A stretch of 64,000 bases of DNA from Piper betle (lineage: Eukaryota; Streptophyta; Magnoliopsida; Piperales; Piperaceae), in NCBI GenBank assembly GCA_033002965.1, contig JAURVB010008939.1:1-64000 (forward strand). Direction: 5' to 3'. A program made the translations under genes and the position numbers. This document shows, piece after piece, positions 27,073-37,863 of the stretch; within the stretch, counting starts at the first letter, position 1; every line of letters begins with the position of its first letter. A model generated the notes under the pieces. It did not search any database, was not told the DNA's origin, and was given only the letters and a program-made list of their open reading frames with translations.

Positions 27073-30039
27073 TCAGTGAGCCCTACCTGCTGGTTTTTTG
27101 TATGTATACCACCTCGCAATCAACACATAAACCCCAAAATTTATGAGACTAAGAGTGGCTAGGAGCCAGTAGAAGTAATCAAGTTGGCCCCTGTTGAGAT
27201 TGTCTGGAATCCATCCCTGCTTTCCATGCCTTGTGCTAACCTTTGCAACAATGGTCACCAGCAAAGTGCTCAAATAGTTGCCCAACGCGACTGTTGTCAG
27301 TGAAAGAGCCGAGGACAAGCTCCTCATGGCATCCGGTGCTTGGTCGTAGAAGAACTCTAATTGGCCGGCAAAGGTGAAGACCTCAGCGGCTCCAATGATG
27401 AAGTATTGCGGCACTTGCCAGAATATGGAAATGGGTAGCTGGGTTCTATCATAGTAGTAGTTTTTCTTCACAATGTCCAGCCTTACCAGCTCGAGTATCC
27501 CTGCGGCCAACATGGAGAAGATGGAAATGACGAGGCCAATTCCCATGCGCTGGAGCTGGGTGAATCCACGATCATTGCCTGTGTATTTTCTTGCAATAGG
27601 TACTAAAATGTTGTTGTAGATTGGAACCCAGACCAGGACACTAATGGTGTCAAAGATGGAGAGGGAAGCTGATGGGATCGTGAAGCTAGTGCCCATATGT
27701 GGATCCATGGTTCCTCCTTGGAGGACAAATATGGTGCTCATTTGGCTATAAACACTGGCGAATATAATGCCGGTGGCCCAAATGGGGAGCAGCCGGATTA
27801 TGGATTTTAGCTCCTCTACCTGTGTCACTGTGCATAGTTTCCATGGGTCTATCATCTTCACATCATCTGTGTCAGTTGGCACGGAAGCTTTGTCAAAGAA
27901 CCTGCAAACATAAAAATTTTCAAGAATACATGACTTGACCAGGAACAACTTTTAATCAATAATCATCTCAATGCAATTATTCCGCTAATGATGATGATGA
28001 TCATGACCATGATGAGGTGATATGCATGGTAAAAGATTAAAAGTAGTCAAATGGTAATTGTGATATTTGTTTACTCACTTGAATTGTTCTGTATGATCAA
28101 GTTTGCGGCACCCTTCTATGGCAGACTCATTATCAATGCTATCATACAACAAAGTTTCATCATCAGGAACTTTTACCTTCATTTTCCTGCATGATGCAAC
28201 CAATACCTGTGCAATCCTAGTGAACGGGCTACCACCAGGTTTCTGATGTCTGTATAGAGGAGATCCACAAAAGAAGAACATAACAGCAATGGCCATGGCC
28301 ACTGCTGGTATCCCAAATCCCCATCCCCACCCAACATTCATTTGTATCCACACCAAGACCGAGGCAGCAATAAGAGCTCCAATGTTGATGGAGAAGTAGA
28401 ACCAGTTGAAGAAGGCACTTTTCTTCTTCTTTTCTTTCTCATCAGTTTCATCAAACTGGTCTGCTCCAAATGATGATACACATGGTTTGATCCCCCAGTT
28501 CCCAAAGCTATCAGATAGAGCGCAACAAAGGCAAGGGAAGTTTGCATCGTTGTGGCATGACACACTCCATTCTCACATGAAGCTTTTAGTCCTGGTGCTG
28601 ATGCTGTTACTGTCAACAATGTCATACCCTGCAACCAACTCAAAATTTGCCAATGACCATCCTTCAACAGTTAAAGCTTGTATCAAACTGGGCGAGCATA
28701 ATTAGGTTTACACCGATCAAGCCGTCCGAACCGAGCCGAATAAAAAATTCGGTTCGGTTTTGACTAATTTCGGGTCAGTTTTCAGTAGGGTCAAGATGGA
28801 TTTTGAGTAGATATTAGAAATTCGGTTCGGACCGATCAAAACCGAACCCGACTGAAAAATTCGATCACATATATAAAAACCCTAAGCTCTTCATCCCTGA
28901 CTTTCCCCTTCCTCCTCATCTTCCCTAACTTCTCCCCTGCCCGGCTCCCACAATGGTTCTTCCCCGATCCCCATCCCGGTAGCATCTTATGCTCTTCCTC
29001 GATTTCCCCAACTCGTCCCTAGACTCTCGGCATTCATCTATGTCTCTACATTTGTGGTTGTTTTAGCATCTGCACATTTGGGTTGGGAACAAATTGGAAT
29101 TTGATCTGTGTATTAGGGACGGTCTGTGTCTTGCTAGGTATATGTTGGTGAATTTTGATCAGTCAGGAGTGCTTTATTACATATATATATATATATATAT
29201 ATATGTATGCGGGAGGACTTTGATGAGTGGAGGAGAAGTGTCTATGTATTGTTTTCTGTTTTTAATGGGAAAGCTCATGGCGACGATGGGAAAGAGACAT
29301 GGTTTTTAATTTTCGGTTTCTATAAAAACTGAACCGAACCGACTAAATTTTTGCGGTTGGTTTCTGTTCGGTTTGGACCTTTACATCGGTTCGGTCTGAG
29401 GACTGAGTACTGAGTACTGAAGGCTATCGGTTCGATCGGTTCGGTTCGGATAAAAACTAGAGTGACATTGAACCATGAAGTTATTGTTGTTGGGTGGGTA
29501 TTTACCCCATTTTGTCCATGCTCAAAACAGGAGAGTACCAACATATATTAAAATTAATTCATTTCTTTCCTTCACCACTTAAAACTTGTTGGAGGAAAGC
29601 CATGAGAGTTCGAAGAAATAGAGCAAGTAGGCTTGAGGACTTCACTTACAATAACATAGATGATCATGAACATGGCAATGGTGCGGTATCTTCCGAGATA
29701 GGCGTCTGCCAGAAATGCTCCAAGCAATGGTGTGACATAGCAAGTTCCGGACCAGTTGGTAACATTGTTAGCTGCTACAGTGTTGGGCTGGTGGAGTCTG
29801 AGCTTCATGTACAGAATCAAATTTGTGCTCATTCCGTAGTATGCCAACCTTTCACAGCACTCATTTCCTGACAAAAAAACAGTACTAGAAGGTAAAAGAT
29901 CATTACCAACATGATTGCCTATCAACACAAACATATTACCAAGGATAAATGGTATAGTCTTTGTATTTCCAGTTTTCTTCCTGTGGGCAAGGTGATTATG
30001 CCTGTCAACCGTGCCATCCTTGGTGTAGTCCTCATCCAT
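27073..30039 (-). CDS. NPF8-type proton-coupled peptide/nitrate transporter (4 exons, one apparent frameshift)
   Basis: Major-facilitator carrier of the NRT1/PTR (NPF) family. Members of clade 8 mostly move di- and tripeptides with protons across plasma or vacuolar membrane; the substrate here is unknown. Exons: 30039-29940, 29867-29650, 28628-28079, 27901-27073. It starts [16 protein letters not shown] and carries the family ExxER motif in [11 protein letters not shown] on helix 1, then [40 protein letters not shown] and [20 protein letters not shown]. Corrected length is 565 residues, typical, with about 12 membrane helices. One base is missing in the C5 run 28492-28496, between ALGTGG and [14 protein letters not shown]. 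Intron 1 is only 72 nt and open in frame. Intron 2 (about 1 kb) holds a probable transposon. A 5' UTR intron is likely (acceptor near 30,094). Confidence 0.93.
28707..29460. mobile_element. Probable non-autonomous transposon in NPF intron 2
   Basis: Both flanks are dense in the motif CGGTTCGG and its complement. Left, about 28,711-28,860, has ccgaaccgagccg and attcggttcggtttt. Right, about 29,320-29,455, has aactgaaccgaaccgac and atcggttcggttcgg. The arms are in opposite orientation, giving subterminal inverted repeats as in non-autonomous hAT or Mutator-like elements. The interior contains a TATA-like stretch next to AAACCCTAA (about 28,868-28,884) and an AT microsatellite. No transposase was seen. 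Exact termini and target duplication are not resolved. Confidence 0.6.
29181..29204. repeat. AT dinucleotide microsatellite
   Basis: Twelve consecutive AT units inside the putative element in NPF intron 2. Confidence 0.95.
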
Positions 30040-30102
30040 GGCCGTGCAGGCTTCCTTGGTCTAGTCTTAACTCCTATGTTTCTTCCACTACAGCTGCAAG
30101 TA

Positions 30103-30270
30103 AGAAATGTTTTTACATCAGCAACTAGAGGAGGGCAACTGTGCATGCAACTAAGATTCAAACAAAAAGCTAAGATTAGAACATATAGAAATGTTTTTAC
30201 ATCAGCAACTAGAGGAGGGCAACTGTGCATGCAACTAAGATTCAAACAAAAAGCTAAGATTAGAACATAT
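30103..30270. repeat. Perfect 84-bp tandem duplication upstream of NPF
   Basis: Copy 1 is 30103-30186 and copy 2 is 30187-30270; I find no mismatch between them. It lies just 5' of the NPF start codon, probably in a 5' UTR intron. Perfect identity means a recent duplication or an assembly artefact. It keeps a minus-strand frame open across both copies, but that frame differs from the NPF frame and resembles nothing known. Confidence 0.95.
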
Positions 30271-32928
30271 ATAGGAGAGTATTGTGGTCTTGCACCACCT
30301 TCTATCAATAATATGGTGGCTAGAGCATGAAGAATATATGAACAGCAAAGGAGCAGCGTTTGTTTGCTATTTATTACTCGAGTGAAGAAGACTTTGGGTT
30401 TTGCAATTACCCCGGCTCAAGGAACTACGCAAATAAAGAGAGATGGCCAGCTCCATGCACTAATGAATGCCCCAGAATGAATACACACGATAGAACTTGC
30501 CCAATTCATTGATAATAAAGAAGTCAACTTCTATATCTTCATTTTTGTCAATTCTTGATATTGTTCCTCTTTCCAAAGTCAAGGGTGTTTAGAGTTGCAT
30601 TTGATCCTTTAATTAGTGATTCAGAATTCATGCCATCAAGAAGACTCTCGATAATGATAACCCTTTAACTTTTACCCTCAACTTGGCACACATTCTTAGG
30701 ACTGTTCCACAACCAGCTGCAGGCTTTCTGCAACCAATGATCCTAATCGAAGCACTGATTTATTATGACTTGTTGATATTGGGTTTCCCAAAAGGCCAAA
30801 AGCCATATGCCATAAATTTGTCGAGAATACCGACGAGAAGGATCATGACCAGCCATTTCAAATACAACTGGCCGGCTTTTGTCACAATGGTTCTTCATGG
30901 ATTGATTTTTAATGTTGGATTCACTGCAACTATAATAGCGCACTATCTATTAAATTTGACACGATTTTTTCTGAACTATAAATGAATATACATAGTTTCA
31001 GTTTAAATTTAAATCTATATCATTTATCATACCGAATTTATAATTAGTATAGGATATATTTAATTCAGCCGGTTGAATCAGATTCAATTAAATTTAGCTA
31101 TAAAAGTATTTTATTAGACCTTAAAAATATTGGTATAAATTTCTAGCAATTTCTTTCTAATATGGATTTGGTTGGATTGTGAGAAAGAAAAAAAATTGTG
31201 AAAATGTATTTTTCTTACACTTTTACTCATTCAGTTTGCAAAAAATGTGAGAAAAGTAAATATTTTTTTATCAGTGATAGAAAAACCTTTATAATTATTT
31301 TCCCACAAAAAATGTAAGAAAATACAAGAAATTGAGAATGATGTTACATAATTTTTTTTGTAACTAAATAGGTGAGAGAAAACTAAGTAAGATGTTGTGT
31401 GATGCATAACTTATATTATACATAAACTTTAATTTTATAAAGAAACTCTTGTTGAATAATGAGATATACCATATAATAATCTAATATTTTAGATATACAG
31501 TTAAAACAATTTACTCTTGTTAATTAATTTTGACTTTAAAAGGTAGATTTTAATTTAATGAAAAGATAAAATATAATTATTTGATTTATTTTTTTAATTT
31601 TTAATTTTATTATATTTTAATTGATTAAATTTTCTACTTTTAATCAGAGACCATTACTGAATTCCCTTTTTATTAATAAAAGTTGATAATAGGAACTATT
31701 TACTCTTTCTCACATCTATTTTCTTTTATTTTCTAACTGTCCAAACAGACTCAAAGAGATGGAGGAAAAATATTTAACAATAAGCTTAATATATGTAGAA
31801 TTAATTAATGAAGTTAGGCTATTGTTTACTGCTTCAACTTAGTGAACAAACGATGAACTTTTGCCTTACAAACCTACTGAATTTTCCTTCTTTTACCCTC
31901 GTTTAATGGGAAAAATACAAATGACCATTTTGATTATCCTATTCTAAAGGAGCAAGTGATTTTGCTTTGCAAAATGGCAAACCTGTACAAGATGGAATAT
32001 AGGCATCAATTGAAAGGATTAGAAAATCAAACTCACATTTGGATTATTTTTAGTTTTGCAAACCTACAAGCTTCCTAGTTCACCATTTTCTACTCTTACA
32101 TATCAATAAAAAACCCAGGACCCAATTATAGTCCAAGTGATTAATTTAATAACTAATCAGTGTATTAGTTAGCAATATTGTAGATAATATTTTTATATCG
32201 TACATGAGCTTACTATCGTGGTGTTTATAGGTGCATGACAAGATGTGGGATAGAGATGCAAGAACTGCAGCTTCCAACAACAAAAGCTGAACAACTCAGT
32301 TTGGAGAGAAAAAAACAATTCTCTGTTCGGAAAAATAAATCTTCATTACAAAGCAAAGATACCAATCAATCAAGAATGGACGCATCTCAATACATTCCTA
32401 CAGAGAGACCCATGATTTTCACTCACCGGACACAAGAGCACTCCAGGTTGGAGATGACTTAGAAACCTGCTTTCGTTGTCCTTGGATTAGTTGTTAGCAA
32501 CTTAGCATCAACAGATTAATAAAGCTTTGAATTTTTTGATAGGAGTTTCACAACAAATTCCAATATGTGCAGGGACAAGCATTAATTGAAGTTTTCATGA
32601 TGAGAGTGGCCAACTGTAGTTGACAAGAAGAAATCAAACCATTAATTAGCAAATGTAATACGTCTCGGCCTTCGACTAAGTAAGATGGATCCTTTAAGCT
32701 TCTTCTTTATGTAAAATCCAAGAAAACTGTGAGTTTCTGGAGAATGTTTCTGCCCAATTGACCTTCTTAGTTAAGAATATTCACCTAACATGGAAAAGTG
32801 ACACTCCACCCGGGAGAATTGAACCCACTATATTTAAGTGATCAAGCTTCTACAAGCAACAAGAACAACACCTACGCAATCAATCTCTCCTGGAACTTAG
32901 AAGGAAGACAAGATCTGATACCAAAAAG
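30271..32928. other. Spacer between divergent NPF and laccase genes
   Basis: AT-rich, with no supported gene. A 100-codon open frame at 30,683-30,985 (+) has hydrophobic patches but no family resemblance, and I do not call it. The last 100 bases hold the laccase promoter and leader. Confidence 0.5.
32829..32838 (+). promoter_or_regulatory. Candidate TATA box of the laccase gene
   Basis: The text ctatatttaa lies about 100 bases before the laccase ATG at 32929, a normal distance for a plant TATA box plus a short leader. No experimental support. Confidence 0.5.
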
Positions 32929-35793
32929 ATGGGTACTTGGAACCAAGCGCTAACTGTGCTTGTGCTCTGCTTGGCTCTTAGTCTTACCTCCACTGTTGAA
33001 TGCAGGATCAGACACTACAAGTTTAATGTAAGCTATGCTCGACTAAACTTCATCATTAGTTAACATGCGGCATCATTTTTATCTATTTAATCCTAAACGA
33101 TGAGAAATGAAATATCCAATCCAAATCCAATGCATGAATTACACTAACCTCTATATAAATTATAGATTTTTATATTTTTATTTAGCTTCATCATACATTG
33201 CACGTTTTGCAAGCATCCTTCTAGTTTTCACTTTCGGCTTGCTAATGGGCTTAAAATGTGGAGCAGATTGTACAGAGGAACACAACTCGGCTATGTTCAT
33301 CCAAGCCCTATTGTCACGGTGAACGGGAAGTTCCCCGGACCAACAATCTATGCAAGGGAGGGTGACACCGTTCTGGTTAAGGTTGTCAACCATGTCAAAT
33401 ACAACGTTACCATTCACTGGTGAGACAATTCTACTATCTTACATATCAGAATGAAATGTGGGTGATTAACATACGTTACCAGATTGTTAAATGTACATTC
33501 GAATGTTGTGATAATTAAAATAGGCACGGAGTTAGACAGCTAAGGACGGGGTGGGCAGACGGGCCGGCCTACATCACACAGTGCCCAATCCAGCACAAGC
33601 AAAGTTATGTCTACAACTTCACCTTAACAGGGCAAAGGGGCACCCTTTGGTGGCATGCCCACGTCCTTTGGTTGAGAGCTACTGTCCATGGTGCGCTTGT
33701 CATCCTCCCCAAGCTCCAAGTCCCCTACGTTCCCTACCCCTTCCCCACCCCCGATAAAGAAGAAATCATCATCTTGGGTACTACCATGATTATTGTTATT
33801 CACAAACTTAAATGAATTAGTCCTGCAGACTCGTTACTATCAGTATTTAAGCTCTTGTATTGATGCAGGTGAATGGTGGAAGTCGGATGTTGAAGCAGTG
33901 ATAAACCAGGCCATGAAAACTGGTCTGGCTCCGAATGTCTCAGATGCCCACACCATCAATGGCTACCCTGGCCCTCTCTCAAGCAATCCCAATTGCACCT
34001 TACAAAGTATTATTATCTAAACATTATCTACTTATTGTAGCACCATAACAAATATATGCACTTCTACGTACTTAAGATCATATATACACACACATAATGA
34101 TATTTAAGTATTTGTATGTACTTTGATTATACTAAGTTGGAATTAACATATAAATAACGTATATTAATAGTAATACGTCAATGACGAATTATGCTTAATT
34201 AGTCAGAGATGATAAAAGTAACACGGTGCAAAAATGGAATGTTAATGCAGAGGGATACCAACTCAAGGTAGACAGCGGGAAGACATACCTTCTCCGGCTC
34301 ATCAACGCTGCACTCAATGAAGAACTCTTCTTCAAGGTCTCCGGCCACCGCCTCACCGTGGTCGAGGTGGACGCCACCTACTCCAAGCCCTTCACCACCG
34401 ACACCCTCCTCATCACTCCCGGCCAGACCACCAACGTCCTCCTCACCGCCGACCAACCCGACTCCAGCCGCTACCTTCTCGCCGCCTCCACCTTCATGGA
34501 CTCCCCCATCGCCGTCGACAACCTCACCGCCTCCGCCTTCCTCACCTACTCGGGTACTCCTCTCCCCGACGCCGCCTCCGCCGCCATCTCCTTCTCCCGA
34601 CCTCCGCCGATCAACGCCACGCCTGTGGCGACGAGCTTCACGTCGGCGCTGCGGAGCCTGAACTCCAAGCAGTACCCGGCGGCGGTGCCCTGGGGACTGT
34701 CGACCACTCCCTCCTCTTCACGGTGGGGTTGGGCATCAACCCCTGCTCCACCTGCAACAACGGCAGCCGCGTCGTGGCCGCCATCAACAACGTGAGCTTC
34801 GTCATGCCGACCACCGCCATGCTGCAGGCTCATTTCTTCAACATCTCCGACGTCTTCTCCGACGACTTCCCGGGGAACCCGCCGACGGCCTTCGACTACA
34901 CCGGCGCCGGACTACCGAAGAACCTCGGGACGACGAGGGGGACGAGGGTGTACCGGCTGGCGTACAACTCGACGGTGCAGCTGGTGTTGCAGGACACGGG
35001 GTTTATTGCACCGGAGAACCATCCCCTGCACTTGCATGGGTTCAACTTCTTCGCCGTCGGGAGGGGTCTGGGAAACTACAACGCCACCGCCGACCAGGCC
35101 GGGTTCAACCTGGTGGATCCGGTAGAGAGGAACACCATTAGCGTGCCCTCCGGCGGCTGGGCAGCTATCAGATTCCGGGCTGATAATCCAGGCGATATAT
35201 ATATTCATTCATCTTCACCGTTACTATATATTTAGTAATTACTAATTAATTAATAAATTTATTTATTTATTTGTTATTATTATTATTATGGATGGGCAAT
35301 AAATACGCCAAATTAAAATAGTTTTTTTATTAACATTATTAAGGGTGAATTAAATAGACATTTCGATTACTTTGTCCTGGTAGATATAATCATGGAACTG
35401 TGATCAAATTATAAACCAACAATAACTAATCTTTGCTTTTCAATACAGCTCCATTAACAATTTATACTTTTGTATTACATTTTAGTGTTCATAAATCATA
35501 TAAACTACCCCCAAAAAAATGTCGAAACTTCGTCATGTTAATATCAGCCCTATTCATGGTTTGACTTAAAAATTGATTAAGATAATGTTTTTACTCCCGT
35601 AGAAATGAGTCGTTTATAAAGTAATTATTATTCTTAGACCACGTTTGTTTGAATTGTGCAGGAGTCTGGTTTTTACATTGTCATCTAGAAATTCATACAA
35701 CATGGGGGTTGAAGATGGCATTCGTGGTGGACAATGGCAAGGGACCAAATGAATCGCTGTTGCCACCTCCTTCTGATCTTCCAAAGTGCTGAG
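32929..35793 (+). CDS. Laccase, secreted multicopper oxidase (6 exons, three indels and a GC donor; possible pseudogene)
   Basis: Plant laccases are apoplastic blue copper oxidases that oxidise monolignols and other phenolics with reduction of O2 to water. Exons: 32929-33027, 33267-33419, 33524-33777, 33869-34006, 34251-35191, 35662-35793. A signal peptide ([20 protein letters not shown]) precedes CRIRHYKFN. Copper ligands are visible in [33 protein letters not shown] and [17 protein letters not shown]. Corrected length is about 571 residues, normal for the family. Lesions: one extra C in 33306-33308 (after RLCSSK), one missing C near 34688-34690 (before VDHSLLFT), and one extra T in 35760-35762, which ends the frame early at 35775-35777. 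The last intron begins with GC (ccag|gcgata), a weak context. Exon 5 is far GC-richer than its surroundings, as in many monocot laccases. All copper sites survive, so errors and recent decay are both possible. Confidence 0.9.
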
Positions 35794-37240
35794 GCCGACA
35801 TGTATGCACCACCAAGAGGAAGTCCAAACAAATTAATCAAGCATGTTGGAAGCTCTAAGTTTTTCTTTTTCCCAATTAAATGTTGTGTTAGAAACCAGGT
35901 GAGCGACAAATAACGATTTGATTAGTTTATGAGCAACATGGATCGAAGTATTGATCTTTTTCCAATAATGTGATGGCAATTTGTGATCATGAATAATATT
36001 TATTCGAACATGTTTTCTTGCATTCTAATGGAAAAATAGTCATGGGATTCTGAAACATAAACCTAAAATATATAATCGAAGGAATTTTTGAATGATTAGA
36101 GCCTTATAATGCAATTTTTTTAAAATAAAATGAGGGTAGATAATAATTAGTTATGATTAAAAGGGAGAAGATAAATTTCAACTTTTTATGAGCAGTATTA
36201 TTGTAGTCATATATTAATGAAAAATAATCAGTTGTATGACCAATAAGTAATTGAATCTGTATGGGTGATAACACCCATTTATTACTAAAATTTATAAATT
36301 GCAATTAAATATATTTAATGAACATTGATTTGATTGTTTGTGATTGGGTCTTAAACTTATCAGATTATTACTTTACATTAATGCACTTTTTTCTTAATTA
36401 CTACCAAGTAGGAAAGATATTGCACAACCATTATAATTAGAGATAGATTCTAATTTAATTAATGATTAATTCTTAAAGGAGCTAAATGAGTTGCTCAAAC
36501 TCGACTCGAGATCAAATAAATTTTGATCATAAGTACTCGAGATCGACTTGAACTCAAATATCGAATACACTTAAACGGTCAATTTTTTATAAACTTGAAG
36601 CAAGCTCGACTTGATTAGGCTCAAATTCAACTTGAATCAAACTCGAAATGAACTCAAAATTAGCTCTTAAATTGAGCCATTATATATAAAGTAGAATCAT
36701 AACGACGTGGAATTATCCATGCTAGATAAAAATAAATAAATATCATTTACCTAAAGGAGATTAGAAGCTAGTTCTTAAATTGTGCCATCATACAAAGATA
36801 CAGAAAGAACCAAGAGGGGTTCACGACTAGCAGTGAATGATAAGGCACGAGGAGAACTAGACAAACGTACCTACATACACAGTCCTGACATCCTCTGTAC
36901 AACATCATCATGGGACTCACATGGGATTGGAACAATTGGTTATTTAATCCCGGCAATTCTGAAAACGACTGTGATTATCCACGTGAGATAAAGAAAAACA
37001 AATATTGTTTACCCTTCTGTGTCACAAGTCACAAAGAAAACTACTATAACTGGCTTGTTTCTTCAGAAATTGAAGGAAGAGCTTCTCTTGTAAGCAGCCG
37101 TCGAATTCATCTACCATCCTGAGAAATATTTATGCAAGGTAGGATATATAACTAATCTGTCTTTTGACGGCTGGTTCGGCACTTGTTATTACTATAATGT
37201 ACAAGGTTAAGAAAATGGAACATGCTTTTGTGGTTCACAG
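35794..37240. other. Laccase 3' flank and AT-rich spacer
   Basis: Laccase 3' UTR, then AT-rich sequence. About 36,480-36,680 contains many degenerate CTCGA, AACTCGA and TTGAGC words, of the kind found in old non-autonomous plant transposons. No gene was recognised. Confidence 0.4.
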
Positions 37241-37459
37241 ATTCTTACAAAGGCATTTGAAGGAGGAGCAAGCGAATATGCACGAGAGGGTTTACCTCGA
37301 GTTATCGTCACACCGTGTCTTCATGTGGAAATGACAAAGATTGATGCCGAGTTCCAGAAAGTGCATAACAATGTTCCCCTGGTTACCAAAATCAGAGAGC
37401 ATGTACGCAGGAAGTGTGCGGAGTTCTTGCTAGCTCTGCTCAAACAGCGAGAAGCTTGA
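37241..37459 (+). pseudogene. Possible terminal exon or gene fragment of unknown family
   Basis: After an acceptor-like tggttcacag, 73 codons are open to a TGA at 37457-37459. The translation looks protein-like, with stretches such as GLPRVIVTPCLHVEMTKID and KIREHVRRKCAEFLLAL, and has sensible amino acid composition. I do not recognise the family, and no convincing upstream exons were found between 36,780 and 37,240. It may be a captured or relict 3' exon, or chance. Confidence 0.35.
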
Positions 37460-37863
37460 TGATCATAAACAAATCTATACATGTTGCCGCCTTTGTGTCA
37501 TTTATGTTTTACATGCATATATATCGATTCCTCAATAACTGGTTCAATGCTATGAATTGTTTATTGATGTATGTTAAATGTTCAATGCCATGTGAAAAAC
37601 ATTGATCTTGGATATTTTACCAGGACCTCACATGCAGCAAAATAAAACCGAGTTGCAAGCATAGTTCATTCCTATGATAAATAATCACACAGCACAGGAT
37701 GACAAGCACGGATTATTTCATATTTAAGCACCGGTCCAAATGATCGATCCTTTCAAGAACAGTATCTCTAGGAAAGGAACAAAAAAGGCCGCACCACTCA
37801 CCAACGAAAGAGAAAACAATAAAACAAAGGAACTGCAAGTCGAGCACAACCATCCAAGAAGAC

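Noticed and set aside
29922..30308. 128-codon minus-strand open frame with an internal repeat
   Set aside because: Kept open only by the 84-bp duplication and overlaps the NPF start out of frame; no family resemblance.
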